In this document: positions 8,607 to 17,686 of the stretch, piece after piece
Position numbering within the stretch: the first letter of the stretch is position 1
Layout of the letters: the number at the start of each line of letters is the position of its first letter
Source of the DNA: Desulfolucanica intricata
GTDB taxonomy: Bacteria > Bacillota > Desulfotomaculia > Desulfotomaculales > Desulfofarciminaceae
Length of the DNA: 64,000 bases
Reading direction: 5' to 3'
Assembly: GCF_001592105.1 (NCBI RefSeq)
Contig: NZ_BCWE01000001.1
Span: forward strand, 62,001 to 126,000
Notes under the pieces: model-generated
What the model was told of the DNA's origin: nothing
Database searches by the model: none
Seen by the model: the letters and a program-made list of their open reading frames with translations, nothing else
Position numbers and translations under genes: made by a program

Positions 8607-10403
8607 ATGGAAAACCATGTCAAAGGGAAACCCCTGTGGGCACTTACCGCTAAATTGTCTTTCGCTGCCCAAGGTAAATTAAAGGCAGATACTGTTATTA
8701 AAGGCGGCAAACTGGTCAACGTTATTACGGCAGAAATTATTCCTGAGGTTGATGTAGCAATAAAGTACGGGCGGATAGTACTGGTGGGAAAAGCTGATCA
8801 CACTATCGGTACGGAAACCAAAATCATTGATGCCCGGGACTACTATCTTGTTCCCGGGTTTTTGGACGGGCATATACACGTAGAAAGCAGTATGGTCTCT
8901 TTAAGTGAATTTTCCCGGGCAGTTATTCCCAATGGCACCACAGCTATTTTTATGGATCCCCATGAGATTGCTAATGTTTTAGGTGTTGAAGGGGTCAAAT
9001 TAATGATGCGTGAGGGTGAACATTTACCTTTAAAAGTTTACACCACCATGCCCTCCTGTGTCCCTGCTGCTCCCGGGTTTGAAGATGCCGGAGCCAAGTT
9101 TGGTGCCGAAGAAATTAAGGAATCCATGCAGTGGCCGGGAGTTATCGGTTTGGGCGAAATGATGAACTTTCCCGGAGTTTTAGCCGGAGATGCTGAGGTA
9201 CACAGAGAACTTATGGCTACCCTGGAAGCAGGGAAAGTTATTACCGGTCACTACTCTATACCGGAAACAGAAATTGGGCTGCAGGCCTATATTGCGGCAG
9301 GGATTAGATCCGACCACGAATCAACCCACCCGGAAGATGCCCTGGCTAAAATGCGCCTGGGTATGTATGCCAAATTAAGGGAAGGTTCGGCCTGGCATGA
9401 CGTAAAAGCAACCATTAAAGCAATTACTGAAACCAGAGTCGATTCCCGCTTCGGAATACTTGTATCGGATGATACTCACCCGAATACTTTACTGGTATTG
9501 GGACACTTAAATCATGTTGTAAAACGGGCTGTTGAAGAGGGCCTGGATCCCATCCGGGCCATCCAGATGGTAACCATTAATACGGCCCAGTGCTTTGGCT
9601 TGGACCACGAACTAGGCAGCATCACCCCGGGCCGGTGTGCCGATATTCTATTGATCAAAGACCTGGCAGCTATGAAGGTTAATAAGGTAATTATTAACGG
9701 AGAAACGGTGGCCGAAGAAGGGAAAATGCTAATAGATCTGCCTGCTTTTGAATACCCGGAGTTTGCCAAAAACTCTGTGCATTTAAAAAAATCACTAAAA
9801 CCTGAGGATTTTATAATCACTTCCCCACCGGGTTCGCAGAAAGTTACAGCCAGAGTAATTGAGATAATCGAGGCACGTGTCGGTACCTTGCAGCGGCAGC
9901 TTGAGTTACCGGTATCGGACAGACAGATTCACGCCTCCGTGGAGCATGATGTTGCTAAACTAATGTGTTTGGAGCGTCACGGGGGACCGGGCACGGCGGG
10001 TCTTGGATTGGTCAAAGGTTTTCAACTAAAGGGAGGAGCGGTGGCCTCCACTGTTGCCCATGACAGTCATAATCTCTTAATCATGGGAATGAATGACCGG
10101 GATATGGCCCTGGCCGGAAACACTTTGGCCGGCTGCGGGGGAGGTATGGTGGTAGTAAGGGACGGCAAAATCCTTGCTCTGCTTCCCCTACCGATAGCCG
10201 GACTTATGTCCGACCGGCCGGTAGAATCAGTTGCCGAGCAGGTACGGGCCCTGGACAAGGCATGGAAGGAGATCGGCTGCCCGCTGGTTTCACCGTTCAT
10301 GACAATGGCTCTGTTGTCACTACCGGTATTACCCGAGCTAAGGTTAACAAACCGGGGACTAGTGGATACTATTAATTTTACTTTTGTTGATCTTGTGGTT
10401 TAG
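8607..10403 (+). CDS. ade: adenine deaminase
   Basis: Amidohydrolase converting adenine to hypoxanthine and ammonia in purine salvage. The 598-residue length is typical for AdeC. The metal-binding motif PGFLDGHIHVESSM is near residue 90, and further metal ligands are expected in GHYS, RSDHES and SDDTHP. The C-terminal Adenine_deam_C domain contains ASTVAHDSHNL. The start ATG follows AAAGGAG. A second family member lies at 49980-51719. The last four bases overlap the convergent small membrane protein gene. Confidence 0.95.
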   Translation: MENHVKGKPLWALTAKLSFAAQGKLKADTVIKGGKLVNVITAEIIPEVDVAIKYGRIVLVGKADHTIGTETKIIDARDYYLVPGFLDGHIHVESSMVSLSEFSRAVIPNGTTAIFMDPHEIANVLGVEGVKLMMREGEHLPLKVYTTMPSCVPAAPGFEDAGAKFGAEEIKESMQWPGVIGLGEMMNFPGVLAGDAEVHRELMATLEAGKVITGHYSIPETEIGLQAYIAAGIRSDHESTHPEDALAKMRLGMYAKLREGSAWHDVKATIKAITETRVDSRFGILVSDDTHPNTLLVLGHLNHVVKRAVEEGLDPIRAIQMVTINTAQCFGLDHELGSITPGRCADILLIKDLAAMKVNKVIINGETVAEEGKMLIDLPAFEYPEFAKNSVHLKKSLKPEDFIITSPPGSQKVTARVIEIIEARVGTLQRQLELPVSDRQIHASVEHDVAKLMCLERHGGPGTAGLGLVKGFQLKGGAVASTVAHDSHNLLIMGMNDRDMALAGNTLAGCGGGMVVVRDGKILALLPLPIAGLMSDRPVESVAEQVRALDKAWKEIGCPLVSPFMTMALLSLPVLPELRLTNRGLVDTINFTFVDLVV

Positions 10404-10684
10404 TCCTCATAGCCCCGGAAACGATCATTATAGAAATTATTCTCTTCCAAATCATCTTCCGGAAATACCACATGGAAATTATTGGGTGAAATTACCAGAT
10501 TGATAATTACGCTACCGCTTTCTCCGGCAACTCTCTTTTGTCCATCTTTAGCACCTCGCTGCTCCGAGGGTTCATTTTTCCTTTGGGGCTCTCCTATAAT
10601 CTGATCGGTTTTTAGGGTAATCACAATAGTGGCAATAAATAATACAATGGAAACAACCAGTAATATTATCGCTAAAGTCTCGAT
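10400..10684 (-). CDS. small single-pass membrane protein, possible ATC start
   Basis: No family recognised. From the GTG at 10624 the frame gives 74 residues, but the frame stays open upstream and there encodes a hydrophobic segment (LAIILLVVSIVLFIA). A strong AAAGGAGG at 10693-10700 has no ATG, GTG or TTG within range; the in-frame ATC at 10684 is exactly eight bases away. I therefore propose about 94 residues: an N-terminal membrane helix, a charged linker (KNEPSEQRGAKDG) and an acidic tail. Use of ATC is inference; the GTG at 10624 has no comparable ribosome binding site. Confidence 0.45.
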   Translation of the reverse strand: METLAIILLVVSIVLFIATIVITLKTDQIIGEPQRKNEPSEQRGAKDGQKRVAGESGSVIINLVISPNNFHVVFPEDDLEENNFYNDRFRGYED

Positions 10685-10771
10685 TATTAGTTCCTCCTTT
10701 ATTATCTTATATACTAATTATTACCACCGGGTGATAAACTATTCATTAACAAATAAGAAAGGATACCAAAC

Positions 10772-10806
10772 AGCCGGTTCTCGATTAATCACAAGGAGAG
10801 CCGGCT
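10772..10806. repeat. 11-bp inverted repeat in the divergent 10685-10885 gap
   Basis: AGCCGGTTCTC pairs with GAGAGCCGGCT (one G-U) around a 13-base loop, followed by TAATATCTTATTT on the plus strand. It would sit in the leader of the SPFH gene and could be an attenuator-like terminator. Confidence 0.45.
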
Positions 10807-10885
10807 TAATATCTTATTTACATTTATAAACAAAAGTGATATCATAATTATATCCCGGGGATATTACAAGTAAAGGGGGATGTTT

Positions 10886-11728
10886 ATGAAAGAAAAAAGG
10901 GCGTGGAAAATCAACGGGTTCCTGGGTATTTTGTTGATCCTTGCTTTTTTGGGCGGAGCAGTTTACAGCTTTATAAACGGAAGTTACATTGCTAGTATTA
11001 TATTAATTTTACCAACTCTACTTCTCTCGACCGGAATTATTATTGTTCAACCTAACCAGGCTAAAGTATTAACTTTTTTCGGGCGGTACATGGGGAGTAT
11101 CCGAGAAAGCGGTATTTGGTTAACAATTCCGTTTACGGCCCGTAAAAAAGTTTCTTTACGAGTTCGTAACTTTAACAGCAAAACTTTAAAAGTTAATGAT
11201 GTGGATGCTAATCCGATTGAGATAGCTGCCGTTGTTGTATTTAAAGTTGTCGACTCGGCCAAAGCAGTGTTTGATGTTGATAATTACGAGGAGTTTGTTG
11301 AAATTCAAAGTGAGGCTGCTTTGCGTCATGTAGCAACCCAATATCCTTATGATAATTTTGAGCAAACCGGGTATTCACTGCGAGGTAATACTGAAGAGGT
11401 TGCTGCTGAACTCGGTCGAGAATTACAGACACGTCTTTCACTGGCAGGGGTCGAAGTAGCTGAGGCACGATTGACTCACCTGGCTTATGCAACTGAAATT
11501 GCAAGTGCAATGCTTCAGCGACAGCAGGCTGCAGCTATCGTTGCCGCCCGGCAAAAAATTGTGGAAGGTGCGGTCGGTATGGCTCAAATGGCTATTGAAA
11601 TGTTACTAAGGGAAGGTATTGTAGAACTGGATGAAGAACGTAAAGTTAATATGATTAACAACCTGATGGTTGCGATTGTCTCAGACAAAGGTGCCCAACC
11701 AGTAATCAATACAGGAAGTCTTTACTAA
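10886..11728 (+). CDS. SPFH/Band 7 membrane protein
   Basis: Two N-terminal membrane segments (about residues 12-28 and 36-55) precede an SPFH/prohibitin-type domain (from [17 protein letters not shown]) and an alanine-rich helical C-terminal region ([25 protein letters not shown]), the layout of flotillin/stomatin relatives. Such proteins form membrane-associated oligomers; the specific role is unknown. ATG 10886 is chosen over ATG 10880 because AAGGGGG lies directly against the first ATG but six bases from the second. A ribbon-helix-helix gene follows eight bases after the stop, presumably co-transcribed. Confidence 0.85.
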   Translation: MKEKRAWKINGFLGILLILAFLGGAVYSFINGSYIASIILILPTLLLSTGIIIVQPNQAKVLTFFGRYMGSIRESGIWLTIPFTARKKVSLRVRNFNSKTLKVNDVDANPIEIAAVVVFKVVDSAKAVFDVDNYEEFVEIQSEAALRHVATQYPYDNFEQTGYSLRGNTEEVAAELGRELQTRLSLAGVEVAEARLTHLAYATEIASAMLQRQQAAAIVAARQKIVEGAVGMAQMAIEMLLREGIVELDEERKVNMINNLMVAIVSDKGAQPVINTGSLY

Positions 11729-11736
11729 TTAAGTTT

Positions 11737-11931
11737 ATGTCCCGTAGAAAAAATTTCCCTCTCAGGATAGATCCTAAACTTTACGAAATTTTGGAGCGTT
11801 GGGCAGCTGATGAATTGCGTAGTGTAAACTCACACATTGAATATTTGCTGCGGGAAGCGGCTCGGCGTGCCGGGCGTTTACCTAATGGCAGAACGAAGCA
11901 TCTTCCGGAAAAGGACCCTAAAAAATTATAG
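11737..11931 (+). CDS. Arc-type ribbon-helix-helix DNA-binding protein
   Basis: 64 residues. [17 protein letters not shown] followed by [19 protein letters not shown] matches the Arc/MetJ-like fold: a beta strand that enters the major groove, then two helices. It starts eight bases after the SPFH stop with no visible Shine-Dalgarno, suggesting translational coupling. The pairing of SPFH and Arc-like genes recurs in Firmicutes (family knowledge). The natural guess is an operon autoregulator; the target is unknown. Confidence 0.75.
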   Translation: MSRRKNFPLRIDPKLYEILERWAADELRSVNSHIEYLLREAARRAGRLPNGRTKHLPEKDPKKL

Positions 11932-11953
11932 CTAATGTAGGCTGAGCAGTTTA

Positions 11954-11985
11954 AACCCCGGGGATTTAACCCGGGGTTAATTTTA
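11954..11985 (+). terminator. terminator after the SPFH-RHH operon
   Basis: Perfect nine-base-pair stem AACCCCGGG/CCCGGGGTT with a seven-base loop, followed by AATTTT. It lies 23 bases after the RHH stop. Confidence 0.75.
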
Positions 11986-12050
11986 CACTCTCTTTATCAT
12001 ATTAAGCTCATATTTTTCAAGCAATAATAAATAATAGATTAAACAGCCGT

Positions 12051-12383
12051 TTACAGGTGATCTTTTGGTATCCTACGCCTTTCTTTAATCATATGTTCTA
12101 TAGCGTCTGACGGGTGTACAAAAATCATTCGGGGTCCCGCATAACGCATTACTTTTTTTACTTTTTCCCGCATAGCAGGCTTATAACAGTGAATCGGGCA
12201 TTTCCCGCAGGTAGTTTTTTCACTGCCAAATTTACATCTATCCAATTGCTTGTGTGCATACTCCAGCAAGTCCTGACATTCATGGCACAGGACTTGTTTT
12301 GAATTGTGCTTCCCCCTACAGTAGAGGATTATCATTTTTCTGATTGTATCCTTCTCCCGCTCAATGGGGCTTTTCTTTAACAT
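12051..12383 (-). CDS. YgbA-family protein (nitrous oxide-stimulated promoter family)
   Basis: 110 residues matching the YgbA_NO family. The sequence shows a helix with ILYCRGKH, cysteines in LCHECQDLLEYA, CGKCPIHCYKP, and VMRYAGPRM followed by HPSDAIEH. The conserved cysteines and histidines suggest a metal site. E. coli YgbA belongs to the NsrR/nitrosative stress response; here the role is inferred by family only. ATG 12383 is preferred to ATG 12404 because AAGGGAG lies nine bases before it. A 72-base folded element lies upstream at 12450-12521. Confidence 0.75.
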   Translation of the reverse strand: MLKKSPIEREKDTIRKMIILYCRGKHNSKQVLCHECQDLLEYAHKQLDRCKFGSEKTTCGKCPIHCYKPAMREKVKKVMRYAGPRMIFVHPSDAIEHMIKERRRIPKDHL

Positions 12384-12449
12384 CAAAGCATACTCCCTTC
12401 CCATCTAAGCAGTCGTTCTTTTATAGTGCGGTCTTCCTCCAACCCTTCC

Positions 12450-12521
12450 GGGTGCCGCTTTTATCGGATCACCCGGTGACAGGGCACTACCGGGAGGTGC
12501 CCGTTCGAAGACGGAACACCC
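12450..12521 (-). ncRNA. candidate cloverleaf-like leader element before ygbA
   Basis: On the minus strand GGGTG and CACCC close a 72-base segment holding four small hairpins: CCGT/ACGG, GGGCAC/GTGCCC (six base pairs), TCAC/GTGA and CCG/CGG. A GTCTTC in the first hairpin can also pair with GAAGAC just downstream of the closing stem, giving a possible alternative fold. It lies between the eamA stop and ygbA on the same strand. No known riboswitch or tRNA consensus is recognised. Confidence 0.3.
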
Positions 12522-12523
12522 TA

Positions 12524-13435
12524 TTACTCAGTTGATTTAATAAAAATATATAAACCGCAAATGATTGCTAACCCACCAACTAACTGCAAAATACTGGGGA
12601 CCTGCTGAAAAATGAAATATGCTAATACAGTAGCTCCAACGGATTCACCCAGAATACTGACCGAAACTACCGCTGCCTTAACATATTTTAAAGCCCAGTT
12701 AAATACAGTATGCCCGAAAATCGTGGGCACTACGGCCAATGCCAGAAACCAAATCCAGGTCATTGCCGGGAAAGAGGTTAGTGAGGCATGGGAAAACAAA
12801 CTAAACAGCAGTAAAACTACCGCGGCTGCCCCGTAAACTAAAAAGACATATGGAAAAAGAGAAAGGCGCCGGCGCAAGCTGCGGCCGATTAAAACATAAC
12901 CGGCCACAAAAAATGCCCCGGAAAAAGCCAGGAAATCTCCCCACAGGGCGCTGCCGCCAATTCTAAAATCGTTAACGCCTATAATGATACTCCCGAGTAA
13001 AGCCATGGCTGCCCCGGCCATACCCCGGCTGCTAATCCTTTCTTTAAAAAAAATATATCCTCCACTAATAACAAACAGTGGCTGCATTGTAACCAGTACT
13101 GTAGAACTGGCAATAGAAGTATAATTTAAAGAATTGATCCAGACAGCAAAATGCAAGGCTAAAAATAAACCGGCTGTACCGGCTATCAGTACATCCCGCC
13201 TGCTTAAGGAAAATAACTCCCGACGTGAGGTAGTCAAAGTTACAGGAGTAAGTATAAGCACGGTAAAACCCAGGCGGTAAAAAGCAATCACTGTTGGCGG
13301 GGCTTGGGCTAATTTAGTAAAAATGGATGAAAAAGCGGCAGCTGCTACTCCCAGAACCACCGCTAAATAAGGATTAATAACAGGTAGATCACCGGGCCAA
13401 CAGTTTGGACCGGTATTTTGTACGGGCTTAGTCAT
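12524..13435 (-). CDS. EamA/DMT-family membrane transporter
   Basis: 303 residues with about ten hydrophobic segments arranged as two EamA repeats (NPYLAVVLGVAAAAFSSIFTK begins the first; LWGDFLAFSGAFFVAGYVLIG begins the second). This is the drug/metabolite transporter superfamily, often exporters of amino acids or metabolites. It starts five bases after the cysK stop, with AAAGGA upstream, so the two form an operon. A sulfur amino acid or thiol as substrate is only suggested by this linkage. Confidence 0.85.
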   Translation of the reverse strand: MTKPVQNTGPNCWPGDLPVINPYLAVVLGVAAAAFSSIFTKLAQAPPTVIAFYRLGFTVLILTPVTLTTSRRELFSLSRRDVLIAGTAGLFLALHFAVWINSLNYTSIASSTVLVTMQPLFVISGGYIFFKERISSRGMAGAAMALLGSIIIGVNDFRIGGSALWGDFLAFSGAFFVAGYVLIGRSLRRRLSLFPYVFLVYGAAAVVLLLFSLFSHASLTSFPAMTWIWFLALAVVPTIFGHTVFNWALKYVKAAVVSVSILGESVGATVLAYFIFQQVPSILQLVGGLAIICGLYIFIKSTE

Positions 13436-13440
13436 ACTGG

Positions 13441-14370
13441 TTATCCTTTCACATTAAATAAGTCTGTTGACAAATACCGTTCACCTGAATCAGGAAGAAG
13501 CACCACAATCATTTTACCCCGGTGTTCCGGTTTTCTGGCCGTTTCTAAAGCAGCAAAAGCAGCTGCCCCGGAAGAAATACCCACCAGTAAACCAATTTTT
13601 TCGGCTAAAGTACGAGCCATCCCATAGGCCTGATCGTCAGTGACTGTAAATATTTCATCTACTAACTCCCGCTTTAAAACTTTGGGCACAAAACCGGCGC
13701 CGATACCCTGGATTTTGTGCGGGCCGGGCGCCCCACCGGAAAGTACCGGTGAGCCGGCCGGTTCAACGGCAATAACTTTCACTTCCGGTTTATATTTTTT
13801 TAAGGTTTCAGCCACCCCGGTAATAGTCCCACCGGTGCCCACTCCTGCTACAAAAATATCAACTTGCCCTTCAGTTTGCTCCCAAATTTCCTCCCCGGTA
13901 GTCAAGCGGTGGATTTTCGAATTAGCGGGATTATTAAACTGCATCGGGATAAAAGAATTAGGTATTTCAGCTGCCAATTCTTGTGCTTTTTGAATGGCAC
14001 CCGGCATCCCATCGGTACCGGGAGTTAAAACCAACTCGGCGCCATAAGCCTTCAGAAGGCTTCTTCTCTCCGCACTCATTGTTTCCGGCATCGTTAAAAT
14101 TAACCGGTAACCTCTGGCAGCACATACTAAAGCCAGGGCAATACCGGTATTACCGCTTGTTGGTTCAATAATAACAGTAGCTTTATTAATTAAACCCCTT
14201 TCTTCTGCGTCATTAATCATAGAAAAACCGGTACGGTCCTTAACGCTGCCGCCCGGGTTAAAAGACTCTAACTTTGCTGCTAATTTTGCCGGTAAATCTT
14301 TATCCAGCCGGTCTAATGCCAACATCGGAGTTTGTCCAATTAAATCAGTCAGGTTTTTAACAATTTTCAA
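13441..14370 (-). CDS. cysK: cysteine synthase A (O-acetylserine sulfhydrylase)
   Basis: PLP enzyme making cysteine from O-acetylserine and sulfide. 309 residues. The PLP lysine is Lys44 in GGSVKDRTG; the substrate loop is [12 protein letters not shown], the phosphate-binding loop [10 protein letters not shown], and the C-terminal serine motif GISSGAA. The start is TTG 14370, eight bases after GGGAGG. It has its own promoter at 14395-14423 and is co-transcribed with the EamA transporter. Confidence 0.96.
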   Translation of the reverse strand: MKIVKNLTDLIGQTPMLALDRLDKDLPAKLAAKLESFNPGGSVKDRTGFSMINDAEERGLINKATVIIEPTSGNTGIALALVCAARGYRLILTMPETMSAERRSLLKAYGAELVLTPGTDGMPGAIQKAQELAAEIPNSFIPMQFNNPANSKIHRLTTGEEIWEQTEGQVDIFVAGVGTGGTITGVAETLKKYKPEVKVIAVEPAGSPVLSGGAPGPHKIQGIGAGFVPKVLKRELVDEIFTVTDDQAYGMARTLAEKIGLLVGISSGAAAFAALETARKPEHRGKMIVVLLPDSGERYLSTDLFNVKG

Positions 14371-14394
14371 AAATTTTGCCTCCCTTCAATTTTC

Positions 14395-14423
14395 AATTTA
14401 TCATTCCCCACCCGGCTTGTCAA
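14395..14423 (-). promoter_or_regulatory. sigma-A promoter of cysK
   Basis: Consensus TTGACA, 17 bases, TAAATT on the minus strand, between the groEL terminator and the cysK ribosome binding site. No T-box or S-box leader fits in the short space. Confidence 0.6.
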
Positions 14424-14440
14424 TATAAAGGAATTGATGC

Positions 14441-14484
14441 AAAAAATAAGGCCCCCGCATTTAAGCGAGGGTCTTATTTTTTAA
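14441..14484 (-). terminator. terminator of groESL (bidirectional)
   Basis: AATAAG-CCC-CGC pairs with GCG-GGG-CTTATT around a six-base loop with two single-base interruptions, and A/T runs flank both sides. It begins directly after the groEL stop. Confidence 0.85.
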
Positions 14485-14485
14485 A

Positions 14486-16129
<1,644 letters not shown>

Positions 16130-16169
16130 CTACCTCCCTTTATAATTAAGTAGATTAATGTCTTAAATA

Positions 16170-16454
16170 TTATTCAATTACACCCAAGATATCCATTTCC
16201 CGCAAGATGAGATATTCTACATCGTCGATTTTGATTTCATTACCGGCATACTTAGAAAATAAAACTTTATCGCCAGGTTTTAAATCCATAGGTACACGCT
16301 GGCCGTTTTCGAGCATCCGGCCATTACCAACAGCTATTACCTCAGCTTTTTGTGGCTTCTCCTTAGCGGTATCCGGAATCACAATCCCACTCTTAGTTAC
16401 TTCTTCACTGGGTACAGGCTTTACCACAACCCGATCACCTAAAGGTCTGATCAT
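16170..16454 (-). CDS. groES: 10 kDa co-chaperonin GroES
   Basis: 94-residue lid of the GroEL chamber. [13 protein letters not shown], the mobile loop near [12 protein letters not shown], and [14 protein letters not shown] are typical. The ATG follows AAGGAGG. It is the first gene of the bicistronic operon, 33 bases from the CIRCE operator. Confidence 0.98.
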   Translation of the reverse strand: MIRPLGDRVVVKPVPSEEVTKSGIVIPDTAKEKPQKAEVIAVGNGRMLENGQRVPMDLKPGDKVLFSKYAGNEIKIDDVEYLILREMDILGVIE

Positions 16455-16487
16455 ATAAAACCCTCCTTTTTTATAGCTACTTTTTTG

Positions 16488-16514
16488 TTAGCACTCACTT
16501 ATTATGAGTGCTAG
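16488..16514. promoter_or_regulatory. CIRCE operator (HrcA-binding)
   Basis: TTAGCACTC, nine bases, GAGTGCTAG: the CIRCE consensus with one change in the last base. It lies directly upstream of groES, so the operon is expected to be repressed by HrcA and induced by heat shock. AT-rich promoter-like sequence lies just upstream of it on the minus strand. Confidence 0.95.
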
Positions 16515-16819
16515 TATTTACCCAAGTAATATAATATAGAATTCGAAAATCAAAAGCAAATTAATATTCGGACCAATACTACCCATTTCCGCCTACTATC
16601 ATAAAATATTACTAATTTACTTTTATTTTCTCGTTCTATATTAAAATTACATGGTATTATGAAATTAACATTCTCATCTAAAACACATTTTTTCCATTTA
16701 CAGAAAAATTTATACAATCTTTCCATTAATTTTTTATTTTTAACCACTGTTGTCGGACGACTCTTTTTAAGATACAATACTACCAAATTAAATTCTTTCC
16801 TATATGGAGGCGTTTATGA

Positions 16820-17608
16820 ATGCCTGATAAAAAAACGACCAGACTACCAATAATCAAAATAAACGGTAACATATCTCAAAATGATCCGGATTTAGTGGTC
16901 CGGGAAACCCCACTAACTATATTCTTAAACGGTGCCGAATTCGTAACACTGGTATGCTCCCCGGCCAATCTTTACGAATTGGCTTTAGGATTTTTATGTT
17001 CCGAGGGTATCTTACAGCATAAAAAGGATCTAAAAAAAGTTGCACTGGAAGAAGAAAAAGGTATTATCCAAATTGAGACAGCCAAACCGGTAATAGAAGA
17101 AGAATACTTTATGCGCCGCTATATTACTTCCTGCTGTGGTAAAGGGCGCTCATCTTTTTATTTCATCAATGATGCCCGTGGTACCAAAACGGTTACCGGT
17201 AATATTAGCATCAGCATTAAAGAAATAAAGAACTTAATTATGGAATTGGAAACCCGGGCCAAAATTTTTCAAACAACCGGTGGGACCCACGGGGCAGGAC
17301 TTTGCACCCCTAAAGAAATGCTCCTGTTTTTTGAGGATATCGGGCGCCATAACGCAGTAGACAAGCTTTTTGGCCGGTCCTTTTTAGACGAATTACAACT
17401 GGAAGATAAAATTATAGTTTTCAGTGGACGTGTATCTTCAGAGATACTAATTAAGGTGGCTAAGATAGGTATACCTATAATCATATCCCGCTCGGCTCCC
17501 ACAGACCTTGCTGTAAAAATAGCCACCGAACTGGGCATTACCGTAATAGGCTTTGCCCGTGGTGACCGCATGAATATATATACACACACTAACCGGGTTA
17601 AAATATAA
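16820..17608 (+). CDS. fdhD: formate dehydrogenase accessory sulfurtransferase FdhD
   Basis: Transfers sulfur to the Mo/W-bis-PGD cofactor of formate dehydrogenase. 262 residues. The sequence shows the N-terminal substrate region (CSPANLYELALGFLCSEGIL), the cysteine loop TSCCGKG near residue 106 (sulfur-carrying position), GRHNAVDKLFG, SGRVSSEILIKV and the C-terminal GFARGDRMNIY. The ATG follows GGAGG by nine bases. It supports the FdhA encoded at 37482-40169 and fits the moeA genes downstream. Confidence 0.95.
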   Translation: MPDKKTTRLPIIKINGNISQNDPDLVVRETPLTIFLNGAEFVTLVCSPANLYELALGFLCSEGILQHKKDLKKVALEEEKGIIQIETAKPVIEEEYFMRRYITSCCGKGRSSFYFINDARGTKTVTGNISISIKEIKNLIMELETRAKIFQTTGGTHGAGLCTPKEMLLFFEDIGRHNAVDKLFGRSFLDELQLEDKIIVFSGRVSSEILIKVAKIGIPIIISRSAPTDLAVKIATELGITVIGFARGDRMNIYTHTNRVKI

Positions 17609-17686
17609 CAGGAAAATTATTTAACAATAAATTTTATAGAGGTAGCTGAAAACCATTATTTTAAAAACTACAATTTAGGAGAATAA

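Noticed and set aside
12450-12521. Possible tRNA on either strand (GTTCGAA motif, cloverleaf-like folding, 72 bases)
   Set aside because: The acceptor stem has only five pairs, the T-stem does not pair around TTCGAAG, no A-box is present and the anticodon loop lacks T33.
16550-16786. 78-codon minus-strand frame between groES and fdhD
   Set aside because: No ribosome binding site, AT-driven Lys/Phe/Ile composition, and it lies in the promoter region of two real operons.
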